64,000 nt of DNA from contig JBBHKE010002952.1 of the NCBI GenBank assembly GCA_037447655.1, forward strand, positions 1 to 64,000. Direction: 5' to 3'. Under the pieces are notes generated by a model. The model was not told the DNA's origin and did no database searches. It was given only the letters and a program-made list of their open reading frames with translations. Origin of the DNA: Zygnema cylindricum. Taxonomy: Eukaryota > Streptophyta > Zygnematophyceae > Zygnematales > Zygnemataceae. The number at the start of each line of letters is the position of its first letter. Position 1 is the stretch's first letter. Shown piece by piece: positions 1 through 12,363 of the stretch. A program made the position numbers and the translations under genes.

Positions 1-3
1 AAG

Positions 4-224
4 TACACCGTGTATCGCTGTTAGTGTTAATGTTTTTTTCGCCACTCAAAACATCTTTTCTCCATACACGTTTGTCCCATTTTCAATTGGAGACTGCCAA
101 TACGAAGGTGAGAATCTTACTTGTCAACCGTAGTTCTCAGATCCACAATCCGACAAGTGTGTATGGAGGAAATATGTTTTGAGTGGTGAAAAAAACAATA
201 ACATTAATAGCAATACACGGTGTA
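4..224. mobile_element. MITE copy 1 (Tc1/mariner-like, TA-bordered)
   Basis: The segment begins TACACCGTGTATCGCTGTTA and ends with its inverted complement (...AATACACGGTGTA). The terminal inverted repeats are about 70 bp and also include the pair CTCCATACAC / GTGTATGGAG. No coding capacity is visible. TA at both borders is compatible with a mariner-type target duplication. A second copy starts 515 bp downstream. Confidence 0.8.
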
Positions 225-295
225 CTACTGTGGGAGGGCTCAAGCAGAAATGGCACTTGTTTCCCTCTCACGTGTCTCTCTGGCTCTTCCCCTCT

Positions 296-480
296 CTCAT
301 ACGAAACCCCCTCTCCTCTGGCTCTCCCCCTCTCTCACTCAGCATCTCTCTCTCTCACTCTCTCTCGCTCACTCTCTCTCTCTTTCTCTCTCTCGCTCAC
401 TCTCTCTCGCTCACTCTCTCTCTCTTGCTCTCTCTCTCCCTCTCTCTCTCTCTCCCTCTCTCTCCCCCCCTCTCTCTCTG
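296..480. repeat. CT-rich microsatellite
   Basis: A long pyrimidine tract of CTCTCT/CTCACT units. Open frames across it in all phases (Ser/Leu-rich, or Glu/Arg-rich on the other strand) come from composition and are not genes. A second, more diverged tract lies at about 780-1000 in the duplicated copy, and an AT-rich microsatellite follows at about 1080-1140. Confidence 0.9.
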
Positions 481-518
481 TCGCACTTTGGTTTTCCAAA
501 TAGAATCTAAAAGGGAAG

Positions 519-740
519 TACACCGTGTATCGCTATTAGTGTTAATGTTTTTTTCGCCACTCAAAACATCTTTCCTCCATACACATTTGTCCCATTTTCA
601 ATTGGAGACTGCCAATACGAAGGTGAGAATCTTACTTGTCAACCGCAATTGTCAGATCCACAATCCGACAAGTGTGTATGGAGGAAATATGTTTTGAGTG
701 GCGAAAAAAATCAATAACATTAATAGCGATACACGGTGTA
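519..740. mobile_element. MITE copy 2, duplicate of copy 1
   Basis: This has the same terminal inverted repeats and interior as copy 1. The sequence flanking the right end (CTACTGTGGGAG...) is also shared. The whole unit of MITE, flank and CT-rich tract (1-515) is therefore a tandem segmental duplication, followed by 516 to about 900, and not two independent insertions. Confidence 0.8.
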
Positions 741-1279
741 CTACTGTGGGAGAGCTCAAGCCGAAATGGCACTTGTTTCCCTCTCACGTGTCTCTCGCGC
801 TCTTCCCCTCTCTCATACGAATCCCCCTCTCTCCTCTGGCTACCCCCCTCTCTCACTCTGCATCTCTCTTGTCTCTCCCTCTCTTACTCCCTGCCTCTTT
901 TGTCTGAATCTCTGACTCTCCCCTTTTTCTCATAGGTCTCTCTCTCTTGCTCTCTGCCTCTCTCCTCCGTCTTTCGCTTGCTCTCTCCCTGTCCTATGTA
1001 GGATGTAAATACATTTTTATAGATATGCACATATCATATGTAATCTATATGTGTTTATTATACATACATAAGACCTAGACACATATATATATATATATAC
1101 ATACAGACATATATGTATGTATATACATCTGTGAATATGTATATTTTTTTTATATTTCCATATAGATATACACATAAAACCATTCAGGTAAAATAGCTGA
1201 CTATTTGTTGAGTGACAATTCATAATATTTAAAGAAGGTGTGACCTCTGATTTTCGATTTCACTCCTATTTTCCTACAG

Positions 1280-2849
1280 ACGTCTCGTGATTGGAGGGGA
1301 GGGAAATGAGGAATGTGTGGCTCTCTGGGAAGCCTTAGAATGCGCCATGTGTCACCCTGGGATTGGAACTCGCCCAGGACCCCCTCACATTTGTGCCTCA
1401 TTTTGTTTAAGGGTTTTTGACGCATGTAGAGATGCGTTTTTTGCCTCAGATTTACATTCACAGGTGTGTTTTCTGTTTGTTTTTCCCCCTTTCTCTCTTT
1501 ATCGGTCCGTTTCTCCCTTTCTCTCTCCCTCTCCCTCTCCCTCTCTCTAAATGTCTATCAAATCCTACAAACATATAAACAATGAAAGACCACTAAGCAA
1601 ATCTTGACAAGCACCTGAAAAACCGTTAAAAAGACCCCAGAACCCTTTTGAAAAAACCCTAAGCAATCCTCCAGCACCCTTATAAACAACCCTCGAAAAC
1701 TCATAACTTTTCGAGAAACCCTTAGAAAACCCCGAAATACCCGAAAGAAACCTCAAAAAACCCTAAAAAACCTCGTAAAACCTCTAAAAATCCTTTTTTT
1801 GTACTCATGCAGGCGGTGGTTCCATGCGGTCCTCGAGATGTCGTTTGTTCTTCCGCCAAAGAATGGGTACAAAACGGTACGGATTTTTGTCGTTTAGCAG
1901 GCTATAATGTGGTCGAAGATCCCCATTGGGACTTAAATGACCCCGAAGAAGCTATTTTGTCTTCTAGTGGAACCTTAAAATGTTTCGACGGAAATCCATT
2001 GTCCATCGGCTTGAGCTCAGGACCTCCGGGAGGAAACGAAAAAACAAGGAAAAGACAAAATAAAAAGTGGGGTTCGTATTGGAGAAGGAGAGGGAGGGAG
2101 TGGAGAAAGTGGGTTGGTCAATTATTGCCTTTTGGGGAGAATGTGAGATGGCTTATCGCCGGACTCGTTTTGACCGCAAGTGCCTTATATTGGAGGTAAA
2201 CGCCCTTTTTCTTCTTCTCTCCCTTTCCCTCTCCCTCTCCCTCTCCCTCTCCCTCTCCCTCTCCCCCTCGCTCTCCCTCTCCTTCTCCCTCTCCCTCTCC
2301 TCTTCCCCTTATTTCTTTAACCGTTTTCCATATTTTTGCCATTTTTGTAACTTATTGGTACCCTGTTATTTATACATCTCTTTATGGAGTAGATGTACGG
2401 ACTCTTCCCAGTTTTGTACCCATTTGCGGTTGTAAAAATGTTTTACATTTATTTATTTAGTTATTTTATGAATTTCAAATGTCAATTTGTCCAAAATGTC
2501 ATGTTGTGTGAATAGTGATCTTGGTGTGAATTTATCAAATGCTCGAAAACTCTTCCTTTATTTTCGTTTAATTGTATCTATTCTTTGGTTCCTGCAAAAC
2601 GTCGCTGTTTTACGTTGTAACGATTGTCTTTTTGGTGTGAATTTATCAAACACTTGAAAACAATTTCTTTTGTTTAACTTGTTTTTTTTTGTTTTTTTTT
2701 TTTTTTTTTCGGGCAGAAGTCGGGCTCTCAGGGGAAGAAAAAAAACTATTGCGGAATTAGTCCAAGAGGCTCGAATTCGACAACAAACTTCACTTTTACA
2801 ATCCCCGAAAATTGTCGCTAAGGCTCCCGTTTCCAAACCTAAGGCGTAA
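1280..2849 (+). CDS. Folate-receptor-like Cys-rich protein with C-terminal membrane segment (3' exons)
   Basis: Three exons join in frame: 1280-1463, 1813-2195 and 2717-2849. The introns (1464-1812, 2196-2716) have GT/AG ends with pyrimidine-rich acceptors. The first junction falls between codons and the second is within a codon (ag|a). The visible product is about 232 residues. Exon 1 holds the Cys pattern C-x5-E-C-A-M-C-x4-G, then P-P-H-I-C-A-S-F-C and F-D-A-C-R-D-A-F-F. Exon 2 holds V-P-C-G-P-R-D-V-V-C and N-G-T-D-F-C-R-L-A-G. This order is typical of folate-receptor-like domains, including uncharacterised plant membrane proteins. A hydrophobic stretch (W-L-I-A-G-L-V-L-T-A-S-A-L-Y-W) late in exon 2 should be a transmembrane helix, followed by a basic tail ending at TAA 2847-2849. 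A signal peptide and earlier exons are expected upstream but I could not find them. Ligand binding is not established; folate binding is not implied. Confidence 0.72.
1565..1800. repeat. Degenerate CCCTAA-like tract in intron 1
   Basis: The intron of the folate-receptor-like gene contains many AAACCC/AACCCT blocks at irregular spacing, resembling decayed plant-type telomeric repeats on the C-rich strand. The spacing is too irregular for a true array. Confidence 0.4.
2212..2312. repeat. CCCTCT microsatellite in intron 2
   Basis: About 100 bp of CCCTCT units lie directly after the donor site of intron 2. Open frames through it are compositional. Confidence 0.9.
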
Positions 2850-4303
2850 TAATAATAATATATTTCGTTTAAAATTCCGGTTTAAAGAAGCTAAAAGAAA
2901 GAAAAAGAAAACAATTCGGTTCAAAAACGGATTCGTTTGCTTTTGAAACGGAGGATTTGTGAAAACGAGGTTTTGCATGGAAAAATTCGGGCTTCAAGGT
3001 GAAAAAGTTATAGGTTCCCAGTTTCGGATTTTGGGTTTTAGGTTTTGGTAAAGGAGGTTTTAAGGTGTATAATGGGAGTAATTGGTGAAGTTGGTAAAAA
3101 AGACAAGATGTGGACTTGTTTACATAATTTCCTGATTTTTTTTATTTCGTTGTCAATTTGAAGTCTTCTTTTTTATGCCTTGGTTTGATTTTGGAAACTT
3201 ATGTTTTTCTTTCTTCTTTTGATCCAATGAACGAAATGTACAAACTCTTAAAACAAATTTAATGTACTTTTGAAAAGGATGTACTATTGAGAAATACAAT
3301 TTTTTTCTTTCGTTGTAGTTTATAGTTGAGCGCAACAGTCTATTGAACAGCAACGGAACAAAACGGAACAGAACAAAACGTGGCAGAACGAATCGGAACA
3401 GAATGGAACTGATCGGGACAACCTGTCTATGGCTGTCAGCCTGTTTACCAGAAATTTAATCTTTTTTGTCATTTCTTAAACTAGATAAAAAGAAAGCCTC
3501 CTCCTGAGATTTTTAATTGTGGATATTTTCAGTGAACGACTCCCTTTTTTGGCCATGTTTATCCATAAGTTAACAGTTTTTATTTTTATTTTATATTTTT
3601 ATATTTTTCTTTTTCCAGGGAAATTTTAAGAGATGTAGTTGACATGATTTTACTGATAGCAACATATTATTTCTTATCTCTGAAGTTGCCCTTGTACTAA
3701 GAATTGTACTAAACTGTACTTTTGTACAAACTACGTATATTTGTTGAACCAAAAAGTTGAAACAACCATATTTGGTAGCGACTTTTTCTGGCCAAAATCC
3801 ATGAATTAGCACCAACAACACTTTTTAAAGGATGTGGAGTACAATCTGTCAGGCCTCCTTGCACTAAACTAGTATTACTAATTCTAGTTCGCATTAACAC
3901 TAATAAATTCTGATTGCTAATAACGATGGGCGGTGTAGTTCTTTTTGTTGATTCTCCTCTTTAGACTGATTTGTCCCACTTAATAGACCTTCCCAAGCTT
4001 TTTTTTTTAATAATTCTACTTAAAGGACCTCCTCAAGCTTCTTGACCCTCATATGGCTTTTGCTCTTTTGACACGCTGCTTCACTAATGGCCCTTCCTAT
4101 CCCATTGACACTTCCCTCCTTTGTGAAATCTCTTTTTGCCTTCGACGATCACCTAATGAACATTCTCCAGGATTTATCGGATCGAAAGGTCTTTGATTGT
4201 GAATTAAACTATGGGTATCTTATAGGTTTCTCTTCTCGTCTCTTCTCTTTCCTTTGGAGGTTGAGTTTAATATCCACTGCATGTATGGCGACTACTGCTT
4301 CAG

Positions 4304-4354
4304 ATAAAGACTTCATTAAGATAAAGACTTCATTAAGATAAAGACTTCATTAAG
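4304..4354. repeat. 17-bp tandem triplicate
   Basis: The unit ATAAAGACTTCATTAAG is repeated three times without change. Confidence 0.95.
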
Positions 4355-4572
4355 AAAGCGAGACGGTAAACCATCTGACTACTAAGCAATTGGTGTCTTA
4401 TCGCCTTCACTCTCGTCTCTTGATTCTTGGTTGGGGATACTCTTGTTTTTGCTCCCATCATCCCTCCCGTTTGAAATAGCGTGTTCCTTTCCAACAGTCT
4501 CGTTTATAGGTGACCTGTTCTATTCCTCCCCTTGCTTCAGAGGATATGCCAATTTTCTCTTCCTTTATTATG

Positions 4573-4753
4573 GAGCAAAACCACTGATTTTCTTCGTGCA
4601 CACTTGTCGAATTTTCAATCGGAGACCGCCAATAGGAAGGTGAGAATCTTTCCTTCCAATAACAACCAATGGATTGACAATCCGACAAGTGTGCCGAAGA
4701 AAAGATGTTTTAGAAAAAAAAAATAACAATAAAAACGATTAGCGGTGTAGTTT
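4573..4753. mobile_element. MITE remnant related to copies 1 and 2
   Basis: The interior (CACTTGTCGAATTTTCAATC, GGAGACCGCCAATAGGAAGG, ending CCGACAAGTGTG) and the right end (AGCGGTGTA) match the MITE at 4-224. The left terminus is diverged. Confidence 0.6.
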
Positions 4754-7265
4754 CTAGTGTTCAAGAATTAACTCTTAAAAAGTTTATCTATAGCACTCGT
4801 TTTCAGTTCCTCAAGGTGCTTCCCTCCGACTCTTCCCATGCTATAATTCTTTCTTGCGAGGCGTAAAGGTTCTGGTTTTAGAACTTGGTTACAGGTGCCG
4901 TCCACTTTTTTTGTTCCCTTGTGCTCGTGATTTTTTAACGAAGTCTTCTATTCTTCTCACTCTTCATTTCACGCCTCCTCAGTTAACTATCACTCTCGAG
5001 TTTAGGATTTAGCATCTTTCATTCGCCATTGCCCTACTCTCTCATTTTCTCGTGCGATTATGTTTGCGACCCAAACAGTGTCCATTTGCTACGTTGATCC
5101 CATAAAGGAGAGTTGATTTTGGCACACGGCAATGTTTGCGACAAACAAAAGAAGTATTGCAGAGTGTTACTTCTAAATGCACAAGGTTGGTGTTTGTTCG
5201 ACGTTAGGGTGTTTTTATTTTCCTTGTTGTTGCTTCCTTTTTTTAGGGTGTGTTCTTGTCGCTCTTTTTGTTTTTTATTATTGTTGTTTTTCAGTGTTGG
5301 TCATGCCACCCCTTTTGTACCCCCAGACTTAGATGGTTTACCATCGTGCTTTTTAATTTATCCTGCAAGTCTTTTCCAAAGCGAGGAATTCGGGAAATTG
5401 GGAAAACAGATGGAAATCAGCTTTTGGAAAAATAAAAGAAAACCCATTAACAGGTAAAATGATTTTGGATGAAAAGAACTAAACCGCAACAATCTCATGG
5501 TTTTGATTTGCATCCATAGTTGATACGACACTTTCGTCTTGGTGTGCTCCCATACTGTCTATAACTATACTTGAGACACATTTCAAATATAGTCGGGTAA
5601 GTCGCATTGGAAAATGATGAAGTAAATGTACAAGTTTTCCACAAATTCACAATAATGACGACACATGATAAGAGATTTTTCCTTGTGAAGATTGAAATAA
5701 TGTCGAACCTTTCGTTCCGAAGCTCTCTTTTTTGGCGTTCTGTGCAGTGTAATCAAAACTCAAATTGATGTGTTTGTAATACTTATGAGGAGGAGGAGGG
5801 GAAGGAGGATAATAGAATTAATCATTAATAGCCGCGACAGTCTTGTCAGATTAAATTCAGTTGATTTTAAGCACATTCGGGAAATACAACTGTACGTTGC
5901 CAGCTTTAAATAGTTCTCCAAAACTCCATTCATTTGATTGAAATCCCAAAAGAACCAATAAGACTAAATTGACCAGTCAAGAAATGTCAGATGCAACAGA
6001 ATTTGGTTAATTGAGAGAACCTCAATCCTATGCCTTAAAATTCAGTAAAATTTAATAGAATGTACTTTGATTCAACATGATATTCTTTTAGTTAGATTCA
6101 ACATGACAAACTTCAGTTCCGTGAGTTTGTTTGGTACTTGTTAAATGTAGTACTTTTTTCAGACTCAGTTCGATGTGGTCAATTTACATGGCCATTATAC
6201 TAAAATTCGTCCGATTTAGGAGTAATTATTGATACTCAAGAAGACTTGGTTCAATGTAGTGAATTTACACGAGCGACCAACTGTATGGAATAAATTTCGT
6301 TGAAAATTCACACTTGAAGAATCATATCTACATACAGAGATCAAAAGTGAATGACTAATAATGCCAAAACCTTTTTCGGAAATAAACAAACATGCCGCTT
6401 TGTGGTTTTTTAGCATCTATCAAAGAAATCACCCATGCTCCATTGAGTTTTCAGCTTGCGAGTTCAAAAAACACTTGATATTTCGATGACACTAAAAAAC
6501 ATTCCAACAGGGATACATTTCTATACTTCTATGCTTTATAATTCATAGTTATGTACACCAAACAAACAAACAAATACAAAAGGGTGAAAATAATATCAAA
6601 GTAGTTGCAAAGACAATGTTATGTCAAAAATGAATCCATAAGACAAAGCAGGTCAGCAGTAGGTGAATAGACAAAACTTTCTGTAGGACGTTTAAATGGT
6701 CCAATAGATGTAAAAAATTTCAGTAGGGATGGAATTGCTTTTTAAACAGGGCTGGAATTGCTTTTTAAACAGGGCTGGAATACACTTGTTTCTCAATAAC
6801 GAAAAATTAGCCAAACTCGATATAAAAATCAGAAGGAAGCAGATAAGACGTATTAACCATGAACACCCTCGATTAATGGGTGCCAGCACTGTTTTACAAA
6901 ATGACAAACAATGAAAGCACAACTAATTGCTCAAACTTGCAAATCAGGTACCTTTTAGCTATTTCGAATGCAAGTAAGGCAAAAATTAACAGAAAAGGAG
7001 GCAAAAAGGAAAAACTAAATCTCGATTGATAAAATATAAGAGGAAATGAAAAATTTCCTGCAACAAAAATAAAAAACAAATGATCGATTATTTACAATCA
7101 CCTACATTAACACCTAGTTGAACTTTTTCACCTAAAACAGTTCTAATTAGCTTTTGTACCAAATCATCGCAGTGCTCCGATAACTAACAGTGTGACTACT
7201 GTCACAGGAGTGAATAAGACAGGAAGAATTAACCGCCTTGATTAACTAGGTAAAATGCTCAAAAC

Positions 7266-8717
7266 TTAAGACGTCTTGAACATCACACAATTCCTTGCCG
7301 TGGTAAAGAGGTTCTCCTTATCATCTGCAGGTACATTGAAAGCAACACCTTTATAGCTGATTCTGAACACAGTAATGGGCAACATGACACAACGGCCGCG
7401 GAAGTAATCGATTCCTGGTGTTGTTTGGAAGGTCCGGGCTTTTAAAACAGCATCTTCCCCATTTAGATAGAACTGATTTCCGACGGTGTTATTACACGCT
7501 GGACATTCTCGGAAGAGAGCCAAACCGGACTCATCCACCTCAACGACAATCTCAGATCCCGTTTTATTCGTCCTCAAACCGGTACTCAAATTCGTTGCCT
7601 CACTATTTACAAGCGCAATCTTTGGGATTTCGCTCTTGTGTCCCGAAAAATAGAAGTCACAAAGCTCCAACGGAGTGGATGGGCAAGAGGTGTTGCACGC
7701 GGGAGGAGGTGGCGGTGAAGGAGGAGGTGGAGGAGGAGGAGATGGTGGAGGTGGTGAAGGCGAAGGAGGAGGCGGGGATGGTGGAGGTGGGGGAGGTGGA
7801 GAGGGAGGAGGAGGAGAAGGTAGAGGAGGAGATGGTGGTGGAGGCGATGGTGCTGGAGGAGGAGGAGAAGTCGAAAGTGGAGAGGGTGAAGGTGATGGAG
7901 GAGGAGGGGATGGTGGAGGTGGCAGTGGTGATGGAGGTGAAGGAGAAGGTGAGTGAGGAGGAGAGAAAGAGGGAGGAGAACATGGGGGAGGGGGCGAAGG
8001 CGAAGGAGGCGGAGATGGTGGAGGTGGGGTTGGCGACGGAGGAGGGGGAGAAGGTGTGGAAGGAAGAGGAGAAGGTGGAGGAGGTGATGGTGATGGCGAG
8101 GGAGAGGAAGTTGAACAGGTGCACGGTGCCGTCGAGGGGCCCGTCCCAAAGACAAGGCATCGGCGCTCATCGGGATATATTTGTTGGTTTGTGTCGTTCA
8201 AGTTGAGGTTTATGACGCTATTGCCGCTTGGAATTTGTACCGCGGTGAGGGGAATCACAAAGCAAGAATTCTCATAGTAGCTCTTCGGTGCCTGCAATAG
8301 ATATCAAACCGTATCCTGTAAGTCTCAAAAGTTGTTACGGCTTTATCATGTTTACGGAACTCTATCCCTCCACTGATTGTATCTTAGTAGACGGTCTGTT
8401 TCAAATTATGAAAATGAACTTGTTTAGGCACATGGACTTCTAAGCGTTTGAAAAATAGACATCGACCTTCATCATATGCCAATGAGGCGAGAAGCTTTGG
8501 TTTTGGATTCTTTCCAGTTTTTAAACTTACCGAATTAAAGGTGCGGAACTTTATCTGAGCTTGTTGTCCGTTGACATAAAATTGGTCATCAGTGCTGGTT
8601 CCCGCCATATCCGAGCAGATGAAGGAAGCCTTTCTAGAACTATCAACCTCAATAGTTTCTCCACTCACAGAGTCCATAACGTATGGCCCTACTCCCGTAT
8701 CAGGCGATCCGTCCAAA
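7266..8717 (-). CDS. Pherophorin-like extracellular Hyp-rich glycoprotein (3' exons)
   Basis: On the minus strand, exon 8717-8531 and exon 8291-7266 join in frame (S|A) across a GT/AG intron at 8530-8292. The exons encode the end of one globular domain, then a Ser-Pro rod of about 140 residues (S-P(2-7) blocks), then a second globular domain ending at TAA. The two domains are homologous: both have Q-F-Y-(V/L)-N-G, then (A/F)-R-T-F, then C-x-x-x-P-(L/I)-T, then a closing (R/N)-x-C-(L/V)-(V/M)-F. Two related Cys domains flanking a hydroxyproline-rich rod is the architecture of pherophorins, which are cell-wall or matrix glycoproteins of volvocine green algae. Upstream exons encoding the signal peptide and the first half of domain 1 should lie above 8718 but were not identified. 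The antisense frames over the rod are compositional. Confidence 0.7.
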
Positions 8718-11570
8718 CTGAAAATGGACCGCAAATTTCGTGTCAGCTTTATTTGCGATTCTCAAATGAGCACGCATATGAAACATACATATCAAATAGA
8801 TCGAATTTTGTAAAAGTATACTAAAATATAATGCATTTCCTTCTTCAAGTAAAAATGAAATTAGAAATCGTGTTTTGTGCACTTTGTCACAAAATTTAAT
8901 TTCTTGCTCAATCGTTGGGATAGTTAGATTTAGCATGGAAAATCCAAATTTGCGTGTGAAACATGAAAAAATTAGTTAACGATTGGTGTAAAGTCCATGA
9001 TTGATTTTTTATAGTGAGACCATAAAAGGTTTTGGATCGACTGGTCTAGGTAAGGTAAACACCAGTGTTGGGTGTTTTAGAACGAACTTTAAGATTCAAC
9101 ATGCAAACCTATTAATCCTTTGAATAAATTCTTAACTCCCAAGGCAAATGACAATAGTTGTGCCATAATAAAAGACACACCAGAGCGTTCCTAATTAGAA
9201 ACTAGGATTTCACTACGAATTTCCCACAAAACTGGAGGATATAGGCTAGGAATGATACATCACAAAATGACTGGAAACATTTCGACTCTCTGATCTACGG
9301 CAGAAAACAGAATGGATTAAAATCCAGAATTATAGTAGGAAAAAATTAGAAGAGAACACTCGAACCACAAGAAAAACTAAAAAAATAATAAAATGTAAAA
9401 AATAAGGCCTGTAAGCCTAAATTCGAGTTAATAATAGTATATGTTTCTTTCACTAGTCATTTTGTTACACTAATACGAATTCACAATGTACCTTACTTTT
9501 CGTAAATAGAAACTCACCTTTAAATGTTCAATAGCAATAATATTTTGATCAATTTGGGACATGGTCGTGCATGTAATGTACCTTTCGCTTGTGTGCTTCA
9601 TTTTGGTTGTTCCACACAGGCTCGTGTTTAGATGTTGAAAATCATCAAATCCTCTTCAAACATAAAATTTGGATTTAAGATTTGTATGACATGCAAAATT
9701 TAAGATTTGATAGTTTTTATATGCATACTATATCAACTACGCACTATGTTGTATTGTTAAAGAACCCAAAACTCTTTCCACAAAGGTCAATGGATTGCAA
9801 ATGCATGGTGCAAGGAAGGTTGTCTCAAAACAAGTGGATTGGGGTCACTTTGAGGACCTACAAAGAGATTGGTACACTTCACAAGCGACTGGAGCGCACA
9901 GATTATCAAAAAGTACAAGGACACATGGACACTTGATTGTTGGTACAAAAGAGATGTGTGAAAATGCAAAGAGGGTTGTGATCACACATTGGGACAGTTG
10001 GTGTCGAACGAGGTGTTGGTTGGAACTTTGAAGCGTTATATAAAAAAAATGACGACCACAAACTAGTGACAACTAACGTCAAAAGGCAAAATTTTGTTTG
10101 TTCATTCTTTAAAAACATCACATGTGTCAAATATGAATTTACAAAACTAAAGAGAATTGAATGTGGGTATGATGGTTCTATGTTGGCAGCAAGCAAAATT
10201 GGCAAAGTTTATGTGGTTTATTTGACCAAATAAGAAATAACCTCAATTAAAAATTATGTTGTTTGCTTAAAAAATATATGTTTACATTTTACTGTGAACT
10301 GATAATAACACAGGGATTGTACAAATCAAAGATAGAAAGGCTCAAACCATAAACTTGAATGTAATAGTAGCGACACGTTGCCATGTCATAAATAATTGTT
10401 TCGTCTTGATTCTATAAAGGTGCCCGCTCTTGTGTTAAAGTAAGAGCCTTAATCTACTGTTTTCTTCCAAGTTTTAAAGGTGTACTGAGATAAAATTATG
10501 TCGTACAGGAGAAATATGAATACCAAATTACAATTTATGTTATCGTCAAACTTATTATGTGCTTCAACTTTACGTCTTTTTCATTTTTTTTTCCAAGCCA
10601 TTGACACACCATGCCAACTGATTCAAATTCTAACGCAAATTGTGTGGAGAGTTGTTTTTAGTTAAACTAACACTTGGACAACGAATAGGAAAACGCCTAC
10701 GCAAGTTAAACACGATTTTGAGCATATTTGCGAAGAGGGAGTAGATGCAATTTTTTTTCTGCCTGTAAAAAACAAGTTGTTAGGGTCTCAAACCTCTAAT
10801 TTATTCATTGGTCCTTTCTAAAAGTCTGCGTCGTCGCCACCTCTTTTCCTCCCTCTTTTAGTGCCTCGCCCTTTTCTATTTGCCTACATTGAAAACAACA
10901 ATATCGGTATGAATTGAAAGAACTAAAAAATTAAAATGAGTTTGACTGTTTTTTAACGTTTTTGTGTGAATAATTGATTAAGAAAAGGTGAAGTACGAAA
11001 TTAGGAAGCCATGGCAAAAAGTTTTGGGTTAAATGATATTGATGCTGTCAAAAGTGAGCCTAACAACAATCACAATGCCACAAAAACCTAAGGCAAATAA
11101 CAATGTCACAGAAAACTAAACGTCCACAACGTCCCAAAAAGACGACGTCTTCAATATTGAATAGTCACAAAACTATCCAACGTCCAAACCATTATAAATT
11201 TAAGTAACAATTTCGTTTTTGAACATCACAACACTCTAAAAATTAGTATGGAGAATCTTCACTAAAAGACAAAACTAAATTGCTAAGTTACGATTACATA
11301 GGCAAACACCCAAAGGTCATTTAAAGTATATAGTCGTGTAGATATGTAAAAAAAGGTAAAAATTTGCAACGATATTAGTTTTACTATTTTGTTGTCAAAC
11401 ATTGACTTTTGTGTGGAGCGTTTGTTTTCCTATATTAATCTTGTTTCGATTTTTTTTCTCATTTCGTCCAAGCGTAAAAGTGGCGGAAAAGGTGCACAAA
11501 AACACAAAAAATGTTTTGGTCTTTCCATCTTTTTAATTTTTGACTACACCTGCGACGATCTTACGACTAC
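8718..11570. other. AT-rich stretch, no gene recognised
   Basis: The missing 5' exons of the pherophorin-like gene are expected somewhere in its left part. One minus-strand segment near 9530-9600 ends in a good donor (AAG|GTGAGT), but its phase does not fit the exon at 8717. No other convincing coding region, RNA gene or repeat was seen. Confidence 0.45.
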
Positions 11571-11579
11571 GTCTCAGTC

Positions 11580-11938
11580 AACTTCAACCGAGCCGCACCA
11601 AGGGAGGGAGGGAGGGAGGGAGGCAGAGAGGGAGAGAGGGAGAGAGGGGGTGAAGAGGAGGGAGGTGGAGAGGGGCAAATGGAAAGGAGATGGCGGTGGA
11701 GGGAGGGAGGTGTGGTGGTGGAGAGAGAGGGAGGTTGAGAGGTCAAGAGGGAGGGAGAGAGGTGGAGAGGGAGGGAGGACCGGAGGGAGTTAGGGTGGGG
11801 GAGAGGACGAGAGGGAGGGAGGTGGAGAAGTAAGAGGGAAGGAGGTGGGAGGGAGGAAATGAGAGAGGGGGAGAGGGAGGTGAGAGTTAGAGAGAGAGCG
11901 AGGGAGGTGGAAAGGGAGAGAGGTAGGGAGGTGGAGAG
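11580..11938. repeat. GGGAGGTGGAGA-type purine microsatellite
   Basis: A 360-bp G/A-rich tract. The same sequence resumes at 16351-16486, so element E and its extra inverted LTR interrupt one purine array. Confidence 0.9.
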
Positions 11939-12363
11939 GGATCTTTACAATAAAATAAAACTGAGTGCAAATGCAAGCGGAAGCATAAACGATAAAACAC
12001 ACACAAGAGAAAGATAACCCCACGGAAGCCAATATATTCCACGGAGAACTTTTCTTACATAATTTTCTCACACCCTCAAAACACTCTCACTTCTAACTCC
12101 TCTAACTCCTCAAACTCTACTAAGCTATCAAGCTCCTTCCATTCCTCTCTCTCCTTAAGAAACACCACAAAGCACCACACATCTATCAAACTCCCTACAT
12201 AGATTGATTGACTGATTGATAAAAACCTCTCTCTCACTACGCCTCAATATACTCCTTCAAACGTCACGTAACAATACCAACCGGACCGTACATATAATAC
12301 GCACTAAGCGCTACCCAATCAAACCACACCAATACGTAACACAACAAAGTACCGATTTGTGGC
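11939..12363 (-). repeat. Inverted partial LTR of family E
   Basis: This is the reverse complement of the last roughly 420 bp of the E LTR at 15950-16350; shared blocks include TTGTAAAGATCC and GGAATATATTGGCTTCC. It lies head-to-head against the direct, truncated E LTR that begins at 12364, forming an LTR palindrome at the left edge of the element. Confidence 0.85.

Larger units (their letters stand above)
2850..7265. other. Intergenic stretch, no gene recognised
   Basis: No open frame here shows a recognisable domain. The longest candidate, 5113-5457 (+, 114 codons), is hydrophobic in its middle and matches nothing I know. The stretch holds a T-rich tract, MITE remnants (about 3839-3936 and 4573-4753), a 17-bp triplicate at 4304-4354 and a roughly 22-bp duplicate at 6729-6778. 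A TGTAA on the minus strand (plus 7092-7096), about 170 nt past the stop of the next gene, could be its green-algal-type polyadenylation signal. Confidence 0.5.

Noticed and set aside
296-520. Ser/Leu-rich and Glu/Arg-rich frames over the CT repeat
   Set aside because: Pure microsatellite translation in several frames at once; not genes.
7418-8206. Long frames on the opposite strand and other frames of the Ser-Pro rod gene
   Set aside because: They arise from the low-complexity codons of the rod (Gly/Glu- or His/Leu-rich shadows) and lack splice or domain support.
9530-9605. Possible first exon of the pherophorin-like gene (ATG...AAG|GTGAGT, minus strand)
   Set aside because: It has a good donor, but the phase does not match the exon at 8717 and the peptide shows no signal sequence.
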